From Rotaria sordida (taxonomy: Eukaryota; Rotifera; Eurotatoria; Philodinida; Philodinidae), in contig CAJNOL010000002.1 in assembly GCA_905250125.1 (NCBI GenBank), positions 537,900-601,899 on the forward strand: a stretch of 64,000 nucleotides of DNA, read 5' to 3'. A program made the position numbers and the translations under genes. Position 1 is the first letter of the stretch. Each line of letters opens with the position of its first letter. This document shows, in pieces, positions 52,522 to 64,000 of the stretch. The notes beneath the pieces are model-generated. The model was not told the DNA's origin, did no database searches, and saw only the letters and a list, made by a program, of their open reading frames with translations.

Positions 52522-54317
52522 TACACTCTAAACAAAGAAGGTTTTTTACGAAACGAAAAAAGATTCTTTCCGCGAGTACGGGGAAGAAGCTTTTTTGGTT
52601 TCATTGAAAAAAGGTTTCGTCTCAAACATCTTCTGGGCTGCTGCAAGAAAGATTTCGTGAGAGAGATTTCCTACAAAACCTTTTTACCGAATCGAAAATA
52701 AGATTTTCGTACGAAGAATTTCGTAGTGATTTTCACATGAATACAATTAGCCTTATCTACTTATCCCTACACCTTTTTTTTTCTATACTTACCTTTACGC
52801 CTATACTTAATCGCTTATAACTATATCTAACTGCTTATTCCTATATTTAACCACTTGTAGCTATGTGTAATCTCTTATACTTAAATCTAATCCCTTATTT
52901 CTACACTTAAATGCTAATTCCTATACTTAATCTCTTGTTTCTATATCTAACCTCTCAGTTCTTTATCTAAACATTTATTCCTATATTTAATCCTTACAAC
53001 TATGTGTAACTCCTTATACTTATATCTAATCCTTTATTCCTATGTCTAACCCCTTATTTCTATGCCAACAGCCTTTTTCCTGTACTTAATCTCTTTTCCT
53101 ATATATAATCTATTATAACTATATATAATCCTTTGTTTGTATACCTAATTTGGTATCTCTATACTTAAACCCTGATAACTACATCTGATCCTTTGTTTCT
53201 ATGCCTAAGTTCTTATTCTTATATTTAACCCCTCATAAGTATATCCTTTTGACTATGTTCGTACCGCTCTACAGTTAGATCTATACTCTAGGACGTATAC
53301 CTTCATAACTATGTCCTTAAACCTGTCCAATCCACCTATACCCTTTTACTTGTATTCTTATGTCTATATCGTTATCTGTGTACCGTTACACCTATACTCT
53401 TGGAGCAATACCATTATAACTATATCTTGGTGCGCATACGCTCGATATAACTCTCACTCTTCATAACATCAACATGCGAGAGCAGTACCTAATGGTATAT
53501 TATACGAGAAAGCAAAGTAGGATGAGAAATAGAGATAATAGCAAAAAGTCTCTATATCTAATAGTTTTATAGTAGTAAATCGATTCTAATGACTTCCAAT
53601 CTTATTGACTCATAACAATTACAGTGTTTAGTAATAGTGAAGAATAAACGAAAATACCATTCTAATCATGTAATATCGAATGATTTTAAAGAATCAGGAA
53701 CCATTTTCATATGTCGTCTAGGTGAGTTGATTTACATGAAACTCTTTGACATGCAGCTGATATTAATGGTTTTGTACAAAATCTTTCGTGTTCCGGCCAC
53801 ACAGAAAAAGGCTTAGAAGAAATCTTTGATAGAAATCGCTCACGTAGAAGATTTTGTAGAAAATATATAGATCCTTTTTCTTTTCTCAAAGTACAACAAT
53901 AGTTCGGGAAGAAAAATATGATATCATCGTACATTCTACGAAACTGTGAAAGGTTTCGTAAGGTAACTACGGAATCTTTCACTTTATCAACCACACACAG
54001 TAGGTTCCGTACAAAAAATACAATACTTTTTGTATTAGACGAAATTATCGAAGATTCTCTACAAATCATACAGAATCTTTCCTTATTCTACCAAACCATA
54101 CGGAATTCCGTACAGACGATACGAAACTTCTTTTTGATCGTAGGGAAGCATGATGGCTTCGTATGAAAAGTGCGAAACTCTTTGCTTTTTTTCTGAACTA
54201 CAAGAGGTTTGGCAAGGCAAGCGCGGAACGATTTTCATTTTACGAAACCTAAAAAAGTTCCGTATCCAAATGCGAAAATTTTAAGGTTCAGTAATAAACC
54301 TATTTTTTTAGAGTGTA
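52522..54317. mobile_element. 1.8-kb TIR element with internal degenerate repeats
   Basis: The left end is TA-CACTCTAAACAAAGAAGG. The complement of the right end is TA-CACTCTAAAAAAATAGG. So CACTCTAAA termini are flanked by TA, as in elements with TA target duplications. Next to both ends (52540-52735 and 53700-54290) lie many degenerate copies of words such as TACGAAAC, TTTCGTA and GGAATCTTTC. The middle (52753-53460) is a CTATACTTAATC-type array. No transposase is encoded: the frames at 53707-54069, 53918-54166 and 52513-52701 are by-products of the repeats. Confidence 0.7.
52753..53460. repeat. Degenerate tandem array, about 20-bp unit (CTATACTTAAYC)
   Basis: Some 30 imperfect units of the form CCTATACTTAATCNCTTAT follow each other without clear higher-order structure, grading on the right into CTATACCNTTAC-type units. 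The array lies inside the element with CACTCTAAA termini. A weaker pyrimidine-rich stretch with CTA words occurs at 6960-7220. Confidence 0.8.
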
Positions 54318-56850
54318 CTCAAGTAACTATTCCAATGATACAATCAATTACTGACAACATCTGATAATTTGATCTGAATTATAGAAAATACCCATCCATC
54401 ATTGAAGATATGATACGAACCCTTATGTGGCAAACTACAGAGAAATAAGTGAAACAATAGTAAACGCCCGGTGATTGGTCAGGTGCTTTTTTGGGTGGGG
54501 CTAGCTATAGCTTTAATATCAATTGATAGAGAAAATTTTTCTCTATCGAACTGTCTTTTAGGATTTTTTAATAAGAGGCATGTAATGATACAACGTCATA
54601 AATATATGAGTTTGTAGCGATAGCTTTTCGTGTATTTTGTGTTATTGAGTATGAAGTTTCGAAACTTGCACTCAGGCCTGACAAACGAACACCTTTCTAG
54701 CCTTGCTATTCTAGGTCGGCTCGAAAATTGTGAACACCGGCTTAGAAAAAAAAGAGATCAGACATGTGCCCCCTCCAATATATTCACTTGATATTGATTC
54801 GATGATGGATTGGGTTGTGGGCACATACCAATATTGAATGATTATTTATTTCATTCCTGCTTTTGTCCTTGCTCAATTTGGTGATTTGCCTATTATTCAT
54901 CGAGTCATATGGACAAATCTAATTGCTTTCATTCTATAGCAAGCGAGTAAATTGAGCAATAATTATTGTTCGATAAATCAAAGTATTTTTTTCGTCAAAT
55001 GAAATGAATTTTTTTCGGATATTCTGTTTCCTTGTCTAGATTAGCTCTAATCTTGCGAAACAAGGTGCCACTATTTAACAATAAAATACGTGTTTAATCG
55101 ATAGATGAAAAGAACGTATAACTTTTCGAATGATTCAATGATAACAAACGAGAAAATTTCAAGTGGAAACCAAGTAAAGAATACTGTAACACGACAACGA
55201 CAAATCATGCATTTTTATATTCAGTAAATCAATTCGACTTATTTTTAGAAAGATTTCTTGAATAAAAAAAACTACTAGTTCGTGAACTATTCAACAAATA
55301 CCTATTGCCAGTTTGTAGTGTGAACATTCTTGTGTTCAAAAATAATCGATGGTCTAATATGTTATGTATTTAGATATGCTTCTACAATAATTTTCTATAG
55401 AATATTCAATGAGTTTCGATGATGTTTTACGTCGATCGATTGTTAAGACATGAAAAACTGTTTTTCTTATATTCATAAGCATTGAATTGTGCAAATATTC
55501 AAAGCCAAAAGCAGATTGAGTTATTGATTAAATTTAGTTTCAATATTTTGTACATAATCAATCTTATTACCTACAATCCTTCGTATATGTGAATATATTT
55601 GCATGATAAGGTTGTATTTATGTTAAATATATACAAAACTGCAAATACTGTTGATTTGCTTTTTCGTTTACATGATTTATATTTAAATAATAAAACATTA
55701 CATACGTAGTTCACTGTCATATAGGTGATTAAGTATGTTTATGATCGATGTTTATCGAATGAAGGTCAAACCACATTTATTCTAACATATGAATTGCTTG
55801 TCAATATTTGACAAAAAATCTTTACAATATTATAGCTGTTATTTTAATCTCAAAGCAAAATCTTTGTGTATAATGTTTTCTTGATCAAATACTGTTCTGT
55901 TTTGCCTCAAGACATAAAGAGAAATGAAACAGATTGTTGTTGACTATTTCAAACAAAAATCATTTTTGTTGATACGAGATACTTTCTCAAAAGATTTTCG
56001 AATCCATATTTATTTGCACATTACAAATTACATTATTGTAACTCTAATAATCCTCTTTTGCCAATCACAAATTAGTGACAGAGTCAGAACAGATCTCTAA
56101 GGGAGGAATGGAGAGAGGCTAAGTCCCCGTCGAAAGTTGAAAATGGATATACTCTTTCAATGTTAATGAAAGTTCGTTTCAATTCTAGAAGGAAGACAAG
56201 TAAGATCCCTAGATGTGTGACAAGTTCGATGGCAGATAATCAATAACGTTAAATTTTATAATTGTTCTCTCGATGATTTGTTTATAGAAAGAAGCAAATA
56301 AATATAATCTAAAGATGTATGCTGTATGACTATAATATTCAGACCAAAGTACGACTCTACAATTCATAGACTCATAAAAACATACAATATAATACACTAT
56401 ATTTATTTCTCTCTCTAGCATCAATTAGAAAAACAAGTACATCAGAATAACGATCGAGAAAAATGATGAAACAAGTGAGAAAGAGAGAGTGAGAGAACAA
56501 AGTGAGAAGGATATACAAAACATCAGAACACATAAGAAAATAACAATACCGGTAACAACATACTGTGACCTCACAGGAGGTCTCAAAGATTTCTTAAGAA
56601 GTTCGCCCCCCTAGCGCCATTCTCTAGTCACGTCATTATCACAAACTTTGTTTGTATACGTTCTTATTACCTGATAACACATTGATTATTCTGACATCTA
56701 CTTGTCTAAGGAGTACTAAACCAATCATAAGTTATTGCTTACAATACACATTGAATGCCTACTTTAGTATTGTTTAAAAAGAATAATTTTCTAGTCGAGT
56801 ATACCTTTACAATATTTTCGTATTTTTTTTATATATTTTTCTAAAGCAAA
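54318..56850. other. Intergenic region, no gene seen
   Basis: About 2.5 kb without a supported gene. The longest frame (56209-56424, minus) has no recognisable content. A purine-rich GAGA stretch occurs near 56475-56510. Confidence 0.6.
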
Positions 56851-57284
56851 CTATCACGAAAAAAATTAACACAAATTGTATTTTTGATAGATATTTTCAT
56901 CAATATTCAACCATGAAAAATATAAATTTTTCAGAAAATTGTTTTGTTTATAGGACTTTGTACAACTCGTTTCGTTGATCATTTTGGTAAAAAAGAAGTA
57001 TTGAAATTTGCCCAATAAATAACGAAGTTTGAATCAAAATACTCAAAATTTTCGTCTATTCGTGATCGCTACTGAGTAGTAGTTGATATTTTTGAGTATT
57101 TTGATCCAAACTCCGTTATTTATTCGACAACTTTGAATATTTTTTTTACCAAAATGATCAGCGAAACGAGTTCTACAAAATCCTATAGACGAAACAATTT
57201 TCTGAAAAACTTATAATTTTCATGGTTGAATATTAATGAAAATATCTATCAAAAATACGATTTGTGTTAATTTTTTTGTGGTAG
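56851..57284. mobile_element. Fold-back element just upstream of the GPD2-type gene
   Basis: The left arm starts CTATCACGAAAAAAATTAAC (56851). The right arm ends GTTAATTTTTTTGTGGTAG (57284). The arms are about 195-200 bp, about 90% alike, and fold on a loop of only about 35 bp. The element ends 42 bp before the start codon of the dehydrogenase gene, so it lies in its 5' UTR, a 5' UTR intron or promoter. Confidence 0.85.
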
Positions 57285-57326
57285 AAAAAGCTATAATCTT
57301 TCTTTTGCATTATCTGTATTTTAGAC

Positions 57327-60300
57327 ATGCCTCGTAGTTTTAGCCGCCGTTTCATCCAACATGGTCTTCTTCTATGTACATCGGCTATAGGTACAGGTTT
57401 TCTCGGTCAATATATACTCCAAGTAAATTGAATTATCTTTGTTTCATTTTCGATTAATTATCTTTGGAAAACTATTGATATTTAGAAAAACACATTAAAT
57501 GCATATAATCATCCATTGCATAAACCTGCCGTATGGTTAGGTGATTATCCATCACGTGAAGCTCAAATTGACATCATGTCAAAAGAGGCTGAATATGATA
57601 TTGTGGTTATTGGCGGTGGTGCTACAGGTTGTGGAGTAGCAGTTGATGCAGCAAGTCGCGGTAAATTTTATTTCATTTTATTTTTTTAAAATAAGTTTGA
57701 GAAGTTTTCTTTTCTTTATTTTTCCCTTATTTTCATTAGGTCTCAAGGTAGCTTTAGTAGAAAAATATGATTTTAGTAGTGGTACATCATCACGATCAAC
57801 AAAATTAATTCATGGTGGTGTACGATACTTACAAAAAGCAATATTGCAACTCGATCGTGAACAAGTAATTAAATCATATTTTTATTTTTAATCTATTTAG
57901 TATTTTTCCATTTTCAAAATCTAGTACCATATGGTAAAAGAAGCCTTATCTGAGCGTGGTAATCTTCTTAAAATTGCACCGCATTTATCATATCCATTAC
58001 CAATTATGTTACCTGTTTATAAGTAAATAAAAAAAAAAATTTCTAAAATAAAATTTTTTTGTTTTATCGTATTTTTTTTTATTTAGATGGTATCTTTTAC
58101 CTTATTATTATGCTGGTATAAAAGCATATGATTTTGTATCCGGTCGACAATTACTTCGATGGTCTTATGTAATATCAAAAAATAAAGCACTAGAATTATT
58201 TCCAATGTTAAAAAAAGAAAAACTTGTTGGTGCTATTGTATATTATGATGGACAACATAATGATGCACGTATGAATATTGCACTTGCATTTACAGCAGCA
58301 CACATGGGAGCAAATGTTGCTAATCATTGTACTGTTACTGAATTTATACATGAAAATATTCAAGTTAATAATAAGGAAGGACAAACAGAAACAAAAAAAA
58401 TTATTCGTGGTATTAAATGTTTAGATCGATATCGAAGTATGTTGGAAAAAAAAAATGATAATGAATTTTAATAAATAATTTATTTATATGATTTTAGATA
58501 AAGAATTTTCAATTCGTGCTAAATGTGTAGTTAATGCAACAGGACCATATACAGATGTAATTCGACAATTAGATGATTCATCAGTTCCAAAAATTTGTCA
58601 GCCATCAGCTGGTGTTCATATTGTATTACCTGATTATTATAGTCCGAATAATATGGGTCTTCTTGATCCAAATACATCTGATGGACGTGTTATCTTTTTT
58701 CTACCTTGGCAAAAACATACGATGGCTGGTTGGAACATTAAAAAAAATATTTTTTTTTCTTATGTTATTAATATTTGTTTTTCAAAGGTACAACGGATAC
58801 ACCATGTGAAATAACTGATTATCCATCACCAATGGCTGAAGATGTCGATTTTATATTAGGTGAAATAAAAAATTATCTTTCATCCGATGTTGAAGTACGT
58901 CGTGGTGATCTATTGGCAGCATGGTCTGGTATTCGACCACTTGTTCTTAATCCAAATAAAAAAGATACACAATCAATTGCAAGAAATCATATTATTCATG
59001 TTAGTGATTCAGGTTTAGTTACAATCGGAGGTAATCATCATCAACAGCATATTTTTTGTTTTACTTTTTTTCGATAAAACCATCCTAATATTCACATCAG
59101 AATTAAAGAGGGATAGGTGTAAGCTCAATAACTCGACAACGATAACAGTTAGTCATATGTAGTTTTGAGAACTCCAATGAGGAGAACTCCCAAATGTCTT
59201 TCATATGCATGCAAACAGTGTTCCGTTTTAAGAAAATTTTGATAAAAAGTTAGAAAATTTGCTAAAAATCGACTAAACTCGTTCTGATTTGGTCGAATAG
59301 ATACCCGATTTTGTTTGCTCAGAATTGAAGTATAAGAGGATAATTACTTGAATCGTGTTTTGAACTATAGAACGGAGACCAATATCAAAAGCAAAACTTA
59401 CATCGAAACAGAACACCATTTTCGTGCATTTTTTTTTGAATATTTTACGAACATGATGATTTTAAAAACACTGTTGTCTTATATAGCATATCAGAGAAAA
59501 ACCACGTCCAAAGTTCTTTTCTTTTTTCAATTGCTGAAAACTGCAGGTCGCTAGCTGTTGTCAGGTTATTGAGCTTACATCGACTTATGTTTAATTCTAG
59601 TGCGGACATTAGTTTATGATAATCGGTGTAATATCATCATTTTTTTCTAGGAGGAAAATGGACAACCTATCGACAAATGGCTGAAGAAACGGTTGATCGT
59701 TGTATACAATCAGCTAACCTTGAACCAAAAAATGATTGTATTACAAAAGGTTTAGTGCTTAGTGGTGGCGAAAAATGGTCACCGACATCTTATATACGTC
59801 TTGTTCAAGATTATGGTATTGAAACAGAGGTGAATAAAATAAGATATTTTTTTTTTATGTCATTTGATTTTCTTATATATATATATTCAATAAAATAGGT
59901 TGCTATTCATCTTTCAAATACATATGGTGATCAAGCAAATAAAGTAGCCGATTTATCAATATTAACTGGAAAACGTTGGCCTGTTGTTGGTAAACGTTTA
60001 CATGAAGAATTTCCTTATATAGAAGCTGAAGTTCATTATGCTATAAAAGAATATGCTCGTACAGCAGTTGATATACTTGCAAGACGTACAAGACTTTCAT
60101 TTCTTAATGTAATTGCTGCTGATGAAGCTCTTCCATGTGTTATACAAATTATGGCCAAAGAATTGAATTGGAATGAAAAAAAACAAAAAGTATGTATAAA
60201 TTTTTCTAGATTTTTAGTTGTTAATTTTTTATATTTGTTTTTATTTATAAAAAAAAAACCAAAAAGGAAGAAACCGATCGTGCAAAAACATTTCTTCTTC

Positions 60301-61012
60301 GTGAGATGGGCCTTAATTTGAAACGTGATATGCGTCGAAATGTACCAATTAATTTTACACGTGAAGAAATGCGTTATTATATGAAACATTTTCGACAAAT
60401 TGATGTTGAAAATAAAGGTTTTCTAACACTCAGTGATTTAAAACGACATCTACAAGTAAGTTAGAAGTTTTTTTTTTAAATTGACCTTCCAAAAATTTTT
60501 TGTCAAAAAAAAAAAATTTACACTAAAAGAAACAAAAAAAAGTGAACTTTATACTTAAAGATTTGAACTTGCACATATGTATTTATTTTTAGCGCATGAA
60601 GATATCGAATTCAGTAAGTGTCTAATTTGATATGATTGAAAATCATCATTTATTATTAAAAACTAACATTCATTTATTATATGTAATCTTTCATTTTAAA
60701 TTTCGTTGTTTTTTTTTTGTTTTGTTGAATAAGACAACAGATAGTGATATATCCCCAGAAGAACTTCGAATTTTAATGCATGAAGTTGATCAAAATCAAA
60801 ATGGAATTATTGAAACTGAAGAATTTCTTCAAGTAAAAGGAAAAAAAACACATATTTCTCGTGTATAAGTTTATTTTCTTCTTTTTTTTTTCTTATAGTT
60901 AATGAGCGCAATAAATACCGGTGCCGTATCAACAAGTCATTTTATTAAAGCTGCTCGTATTGCTAAAATCAAGAATAATTCAATGGTTGAACGAAGTGGT
61001 GGTGGAGTCTAA
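57327..61012 (+). CDS. GPD2: Mitochondrial FAD-linked glycerol-3-phosphate dehydrogenase
   Basis: This inner-membrane enzyme oxidises glycerol-3-phosphate to dihydroxyacetone phosphate and passes electrons to ubiquinone. Thirteen exons join in frame: 57327-57422, 57486-57660, 57740-57864, 57925-58022, 58087-58436, 58498-58728, 58788-59030, 59651-59829, 59899-60189, 60267-60455, 60593-60613, 60734-60832 and 60899-61012, giving 736 aa (human about 727). The N-terminus ([11 protein letters not shown]) is basic, as in a mitochondrial targeting signal. The FAD-binding GGGATG is at 75-80. Family segments include [48 protein letters not shown] and GGKWTTYR. Two EF-hands follow: loops start at Asp642 ([12 protein letters not shown]) and Asp685 ([12 protein letters not shown]), indicating calcium control. 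Exon 11 is only 21 bp (RMKISNS). TTTTAG just before the ATG suggests a 5' UTR intron or trans-splice acceptor. Confidence 0.96.
59119..59578. mobile_element. MITE-like element in GPD2 intron 7
   Basis: GTAAGCTCAATAAC at 59119-59132 is repeated inverted as GTTATTGAGCTTAC at 59565-59578. The similarity continues inward for about 50 bp with gaps (ACAAC...ACAGTTAG / ACAACAGCTAG and TGTAGTTTT / TGCAGTTTT on the complement). It makes intron 7 (59031-59650) 620 bp long, while most other introns of this gene are about 50-140 bp. The open frame 59348-59554 inside it is not supported as a gene. Confidence 0.7.
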
Positions 61013-64000
61013 ATAAGATCTATTTATAATATGATCTAGTCATTATTTCATTAAACTTTTTATTATTTATAATGTTCATCTCACGACTAGTAGCAATAGT
61101 TTATGTATTGTATTTTCTATTCAGACCGAATACTATTTCTTTTTCCTTTTTTTTTTTCTTTTTTTTCTTTTTTAATTGATAAGTTCTTCAATGAGAATCT
61201 CTATTCTTGTCGTTTGTGTGTATGGGTATGTGTTTTTTTTTCCTTTTTTTTTTCAATTTACTTTCTTCTTTTAGTTGTTCGAAACAAAAAAAATTTTTTT
61301 TTAAGAGTACGTAAATAAATTTTATGCTAATAATAGCATAGAAGGTTTCATATCATTGAATTTTAATACAGACAAAGAAAAATGTTGAAAATAAGATAAA
61401 ATATACTTTTAATTTTATGGTACATTATGCACATAATGACTTTTGTTCTTTTATTTTTCTTCCCTTTCAAATATATAATATTCAACGCCTACATAATTCA
61501 TACTTCAATCAATTAATAGGATGTCTTAATTTGAATGATATTTTTACATGTGAACATTCTGTTTACAACTCCTACACGAATTATTATCCAGACTCTGTCA
61601 TTTTTCAGATCGTAGAAAGCATAGACAAATACCATGCATTTGGTTTTCTTCTCATTTCCTTTTTTTCTTCTTTTTTTTATATCTATCCTCAAGCATCAAC
61701 CCTTCATGTTTCCCTTTTAAATAATCTTTTATCACACCGTCATCAAGGTGAAACATGTCTACTTTCTTTTTCTGCTGCTTCTACCTGTTCTACTTTTGCT
61801 ATAATGTTCTTCACATTCACTCTTCTCATTAAGAAAAGCTATACGTATATACAAGTGAAAGAAGGCATCATCGTCACTATTGTAATAAGAAATAAGTAGC
61901 ACAAAGAATGAGTTGTATCCTTGTCTTTTACTTGAGCGCGTGCGTGTACGCATGCCAGATTTAGAAAATGCAAAAGTCTTAGCTATAAGATGATGCTATG
62001 TTCTATGTGCTTTTCTTCTTTCTTTTTCTTTTTCTCCTCGCTTCTTTTTTGTTGCTTCAATTCGTGTTTCTTCTTTGCTCCGTGGATTATCTTAGAATGA
62101 CATTAGAGTACTTGTTGAAGAGACGAGTCAAATAAAAAAGAGACCACGTGCCTTTGTTCTGTTAAGAAAAGATAGAAGACACGTCAGACTAAATATGCAG
62201 CAGCTTGTTCGAATACATCTCTTTGTCTACCAACACCACAAACCAATGTTAGATGCACGATACACGCAAATTAGACATTACTCAAGGAGAGAGCAAAAGA
62301 ATGAAGGAAAGGGAGGGAAAAAGAAAAAAAGAGAGAAGAAAAAAAGAAAAGAAAAGAAAAGAAAAGGAAGCCGAGTCAATGGAAGGAGAACGAGAGGAGG
62401 GAGGGTTTGAAACGAGAAAGAATCTGGGCATCGTAGTAATGCATTAAAAGAACGAAAGCAACAATAACAGTCGCCGGCGTCGTTTTAGCATCAGCAACAA
62501 ACGTTTCTCGTTTTTCTTTTTTCGAAATATATATATATATATCAAAAAAAAGTCGCGACCAACTTGGTCTACTTTGTGCTGCCACGGTTGCGTCCTTGTC
62601 TCTTCGTTTAAAAGCGCAAAGAGAAGAAAATCTCAGGACAAGCACAGACACATAAAAACGTACGTATACAAACGCGTCATCATCGTGTGCTAGTTAGACA
62701 AACAAACAACGCACACCGTTCGCTTGTCATTACTATATTCATATTATCATCGCCATCGATTGAGACTAAAATAACAAGAATAAATATATTTCCGTTCTTT
62801 CAGGTAAATATAATTGACGTCATTTATTTATGTATAATATCATTTAACAGATGCGCAAATTTGTTTATTTTATCTGAACATTTTCCTGAAGACAAATCAA
62901 CTAAATAAGTATATTTATTAGAATTTATTATAATTTATTTAAGTTGAATATGACTTTCGACTCACACTAGAGTGATGAGAACATTTGTTCAACGAAGCAT
63001 TTTGTAATTAAATATCTTTTAAGTTATGAGGAATCTATAAGGAACGAAGATAAAAGGAACTATGCACGAGTAACATTTATGTATATATATATATAATTGT
63101 GATCAGAATAACTGGATATTTGTTTGATATATCTCAAATTTTGCTCCAAAATGAGCATCTGCGCACGAGCAAGTTTTATTTTATACTAGTTGAATAAAAG
63201 TAAAAAGTTTAATCCTAAGATATGAGCATATGAGAAAATAAATTCTTTTTTTTTCTTTTAATCTGAAGAAAAAAAAATCATTCAAATATCATTTTAGATG
63301 TATATAAGTTGTCTCGTCATCTGGAGCTTTTTATGTTCTTATTGTAGGCGTACTATCTATATTTAAACATAGATTCCATATAGCGATGGTTGTCTGAGAA
63401 AAAAAAATACGTGATTCACATCTCGTATTTCGTATCATCTCTTGTGTCAGATGACCTCTTTTACTCGCTCATTCAATCTAATTAATAATAGAATGTTTCC
63501 CGACTGCTCCTCTCGGATTTACATCAGCTTTCTCCCAGCAAGATTTAAAAATGCTAGTCTTGTAACACTCGTCAATTTGTGTACGAATTGATATTGCGTT
63601 TTCATTTGAATCATGTGCTAACTACAGTACAATAGACCCAAATGTGGATTTTATCGAAAAATGCGTCTCAGATATTTATCGGTTTTATTCTTCGTGAATG
63701 TTTTTGTTTTTGAAAAATTTGATTTAATCGTTCGATAGACTATAGAAAAAAACTGTCTCTAGGAAAATAATTATCACAGCTATATCTCTTGAACTTATTA
63801 TTTGGAAATATTTATAAATTCAGTACAATTGTAAGTTTTCTGCTTACAATGGACTTGTCAAAAAGTTTATACATTAATTGAAAAGCTCTAATATATAAAA
63901 ACAAAAATATTGCTGACGTTGTATTTATTCGAACCCAATAAGTCAGAGGTCACTGAAGCTATCTGAATCTAATATGTTGAGATTAGAATAAAACTATATT
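61013..64000. other. Region downstream of GPD2, no convincing gene
   Basis: 61013-61400 is the GPD2 3' flank with long T-rich tracts. An open frame of 160 codons (61417-61899, plus) has no recognisable domain and a composition expected from pyrimidine-rich AT DNA. A purine-rich stretch (62280-62400, GAAAGAAAAG words) creates false Lys/Glu-rich frames. About 62450-62760 is noticeably richer in CG dinucleotides (TCGCCGGCGTCG, AACGCGTCATCATCG). It could be a promoter or 5' UTR of a gene continuing beyond the window, perhaps with an intron donor near CTTTCAG/GTAAATA at 62803. That is speculative. Confidence 0.4.

Noticed and set aside
53707..54166. Frames of 120 and 82 codons on opposite strands
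   Set aside because: They lie within subterminal degenerate repeats of a transposon-like element and share no protein motif.
61417..61899. 160-codon plus-strand frame downstream of GPD2
   Set aside because: Pyrimidine-rich composition, no domain, no promoter or intron context. Kept only as a note because of its length.
62195..62447. Lys/Glu-rich frames near 62.3 kb
   Set aside because: Products of a GAAAGAAAAG purine tract, readable in several frames, so not evidence of coding.

Overview
This window is AT-rich (roughly 70% or more A+T by eye) animal nuclear DNA. The genes carry GT-AG introns, most of them about 50-150 bp, and encode metazoan-type proteins. Low GC, compact introns, a tandem gene duplication and many short fold-back DNA elements would fit a bdelloid rotifer (Adineta or Rotaria type), but nothing seen here proves the lineage. 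There are no operons, CRISPR arrays or recognisable tRNA/rRNA genes.

Layout. (1) 1-20575 is a direct tandem duplication. Unit 1 runs from the window edge to about 10145 and unit 2 from about 12784 to 20575. Each unit carries one three-exon minus-strand gene for a glycogen-targeting PP1 regulatory subunit (PPP1R3 type: RVxF motif plus CBM21). The copies keep the same exon structure but differ in their N-termini, a polyQ tract, large intergenic indels and a transposon in intron 2 of copy 2. (2) 20576-25072 is non-coding apart from a 790-bp fold-back element with 220-bp arms. (3) 25073-28236 (minus) is an SZRD1-like SUZ-domain protein. (4) 29286-34043 (minus) is a complete 12-exon PP2A B56 regulatory subunit of gamma/delta type, with two small inverted-repeat elements in its introns. 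(5) 34044-43100 has no gene. It ends in a nested transposon structure that includes a 1.57-kb near-perfect palindrome. (6) 43686-44224 (plus) is a small two-exon single-pass membrane protein. (7) 45138-47232 (plus) is a secreted cholinesterase/carboxylesterase-family enzyme with an unusual GHSAG nucleophile elbow. (8) 47233-54317 is a graveyard: a possible LTR, VPS41-like exon remnants, a truncated MULE transposase, an unidentified decayed gene, and a 1.8-kb inverted-repeat element filled with degenerate CTATACTTAA-type repeats. (9) 57327-61012 (plus) is a complete 13-exon mitochondrial glycerol-3-phosphate dehydrogenase (GPD2 type) with two EF-hands and a 21-bp micro-exon. A fold-back element lies just upstream and another sits in intron 7. 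(10) 61013-64000 shows no convincing gene.

The identified genes are housekeeping or metabolic: glycogen-directed PP1, PP2A targeting, glycerophosphate shuttle and an RNA-associated SUZ protein. Their proximity does not imply a shared system. The most distinctive content is the set of at least ten inverted-repeat (fold-back or MITE-like) elements of different families, some nested, together with the diverging tandem PPP1R3 pair. I found no convincing undescribed biological system beyond these.
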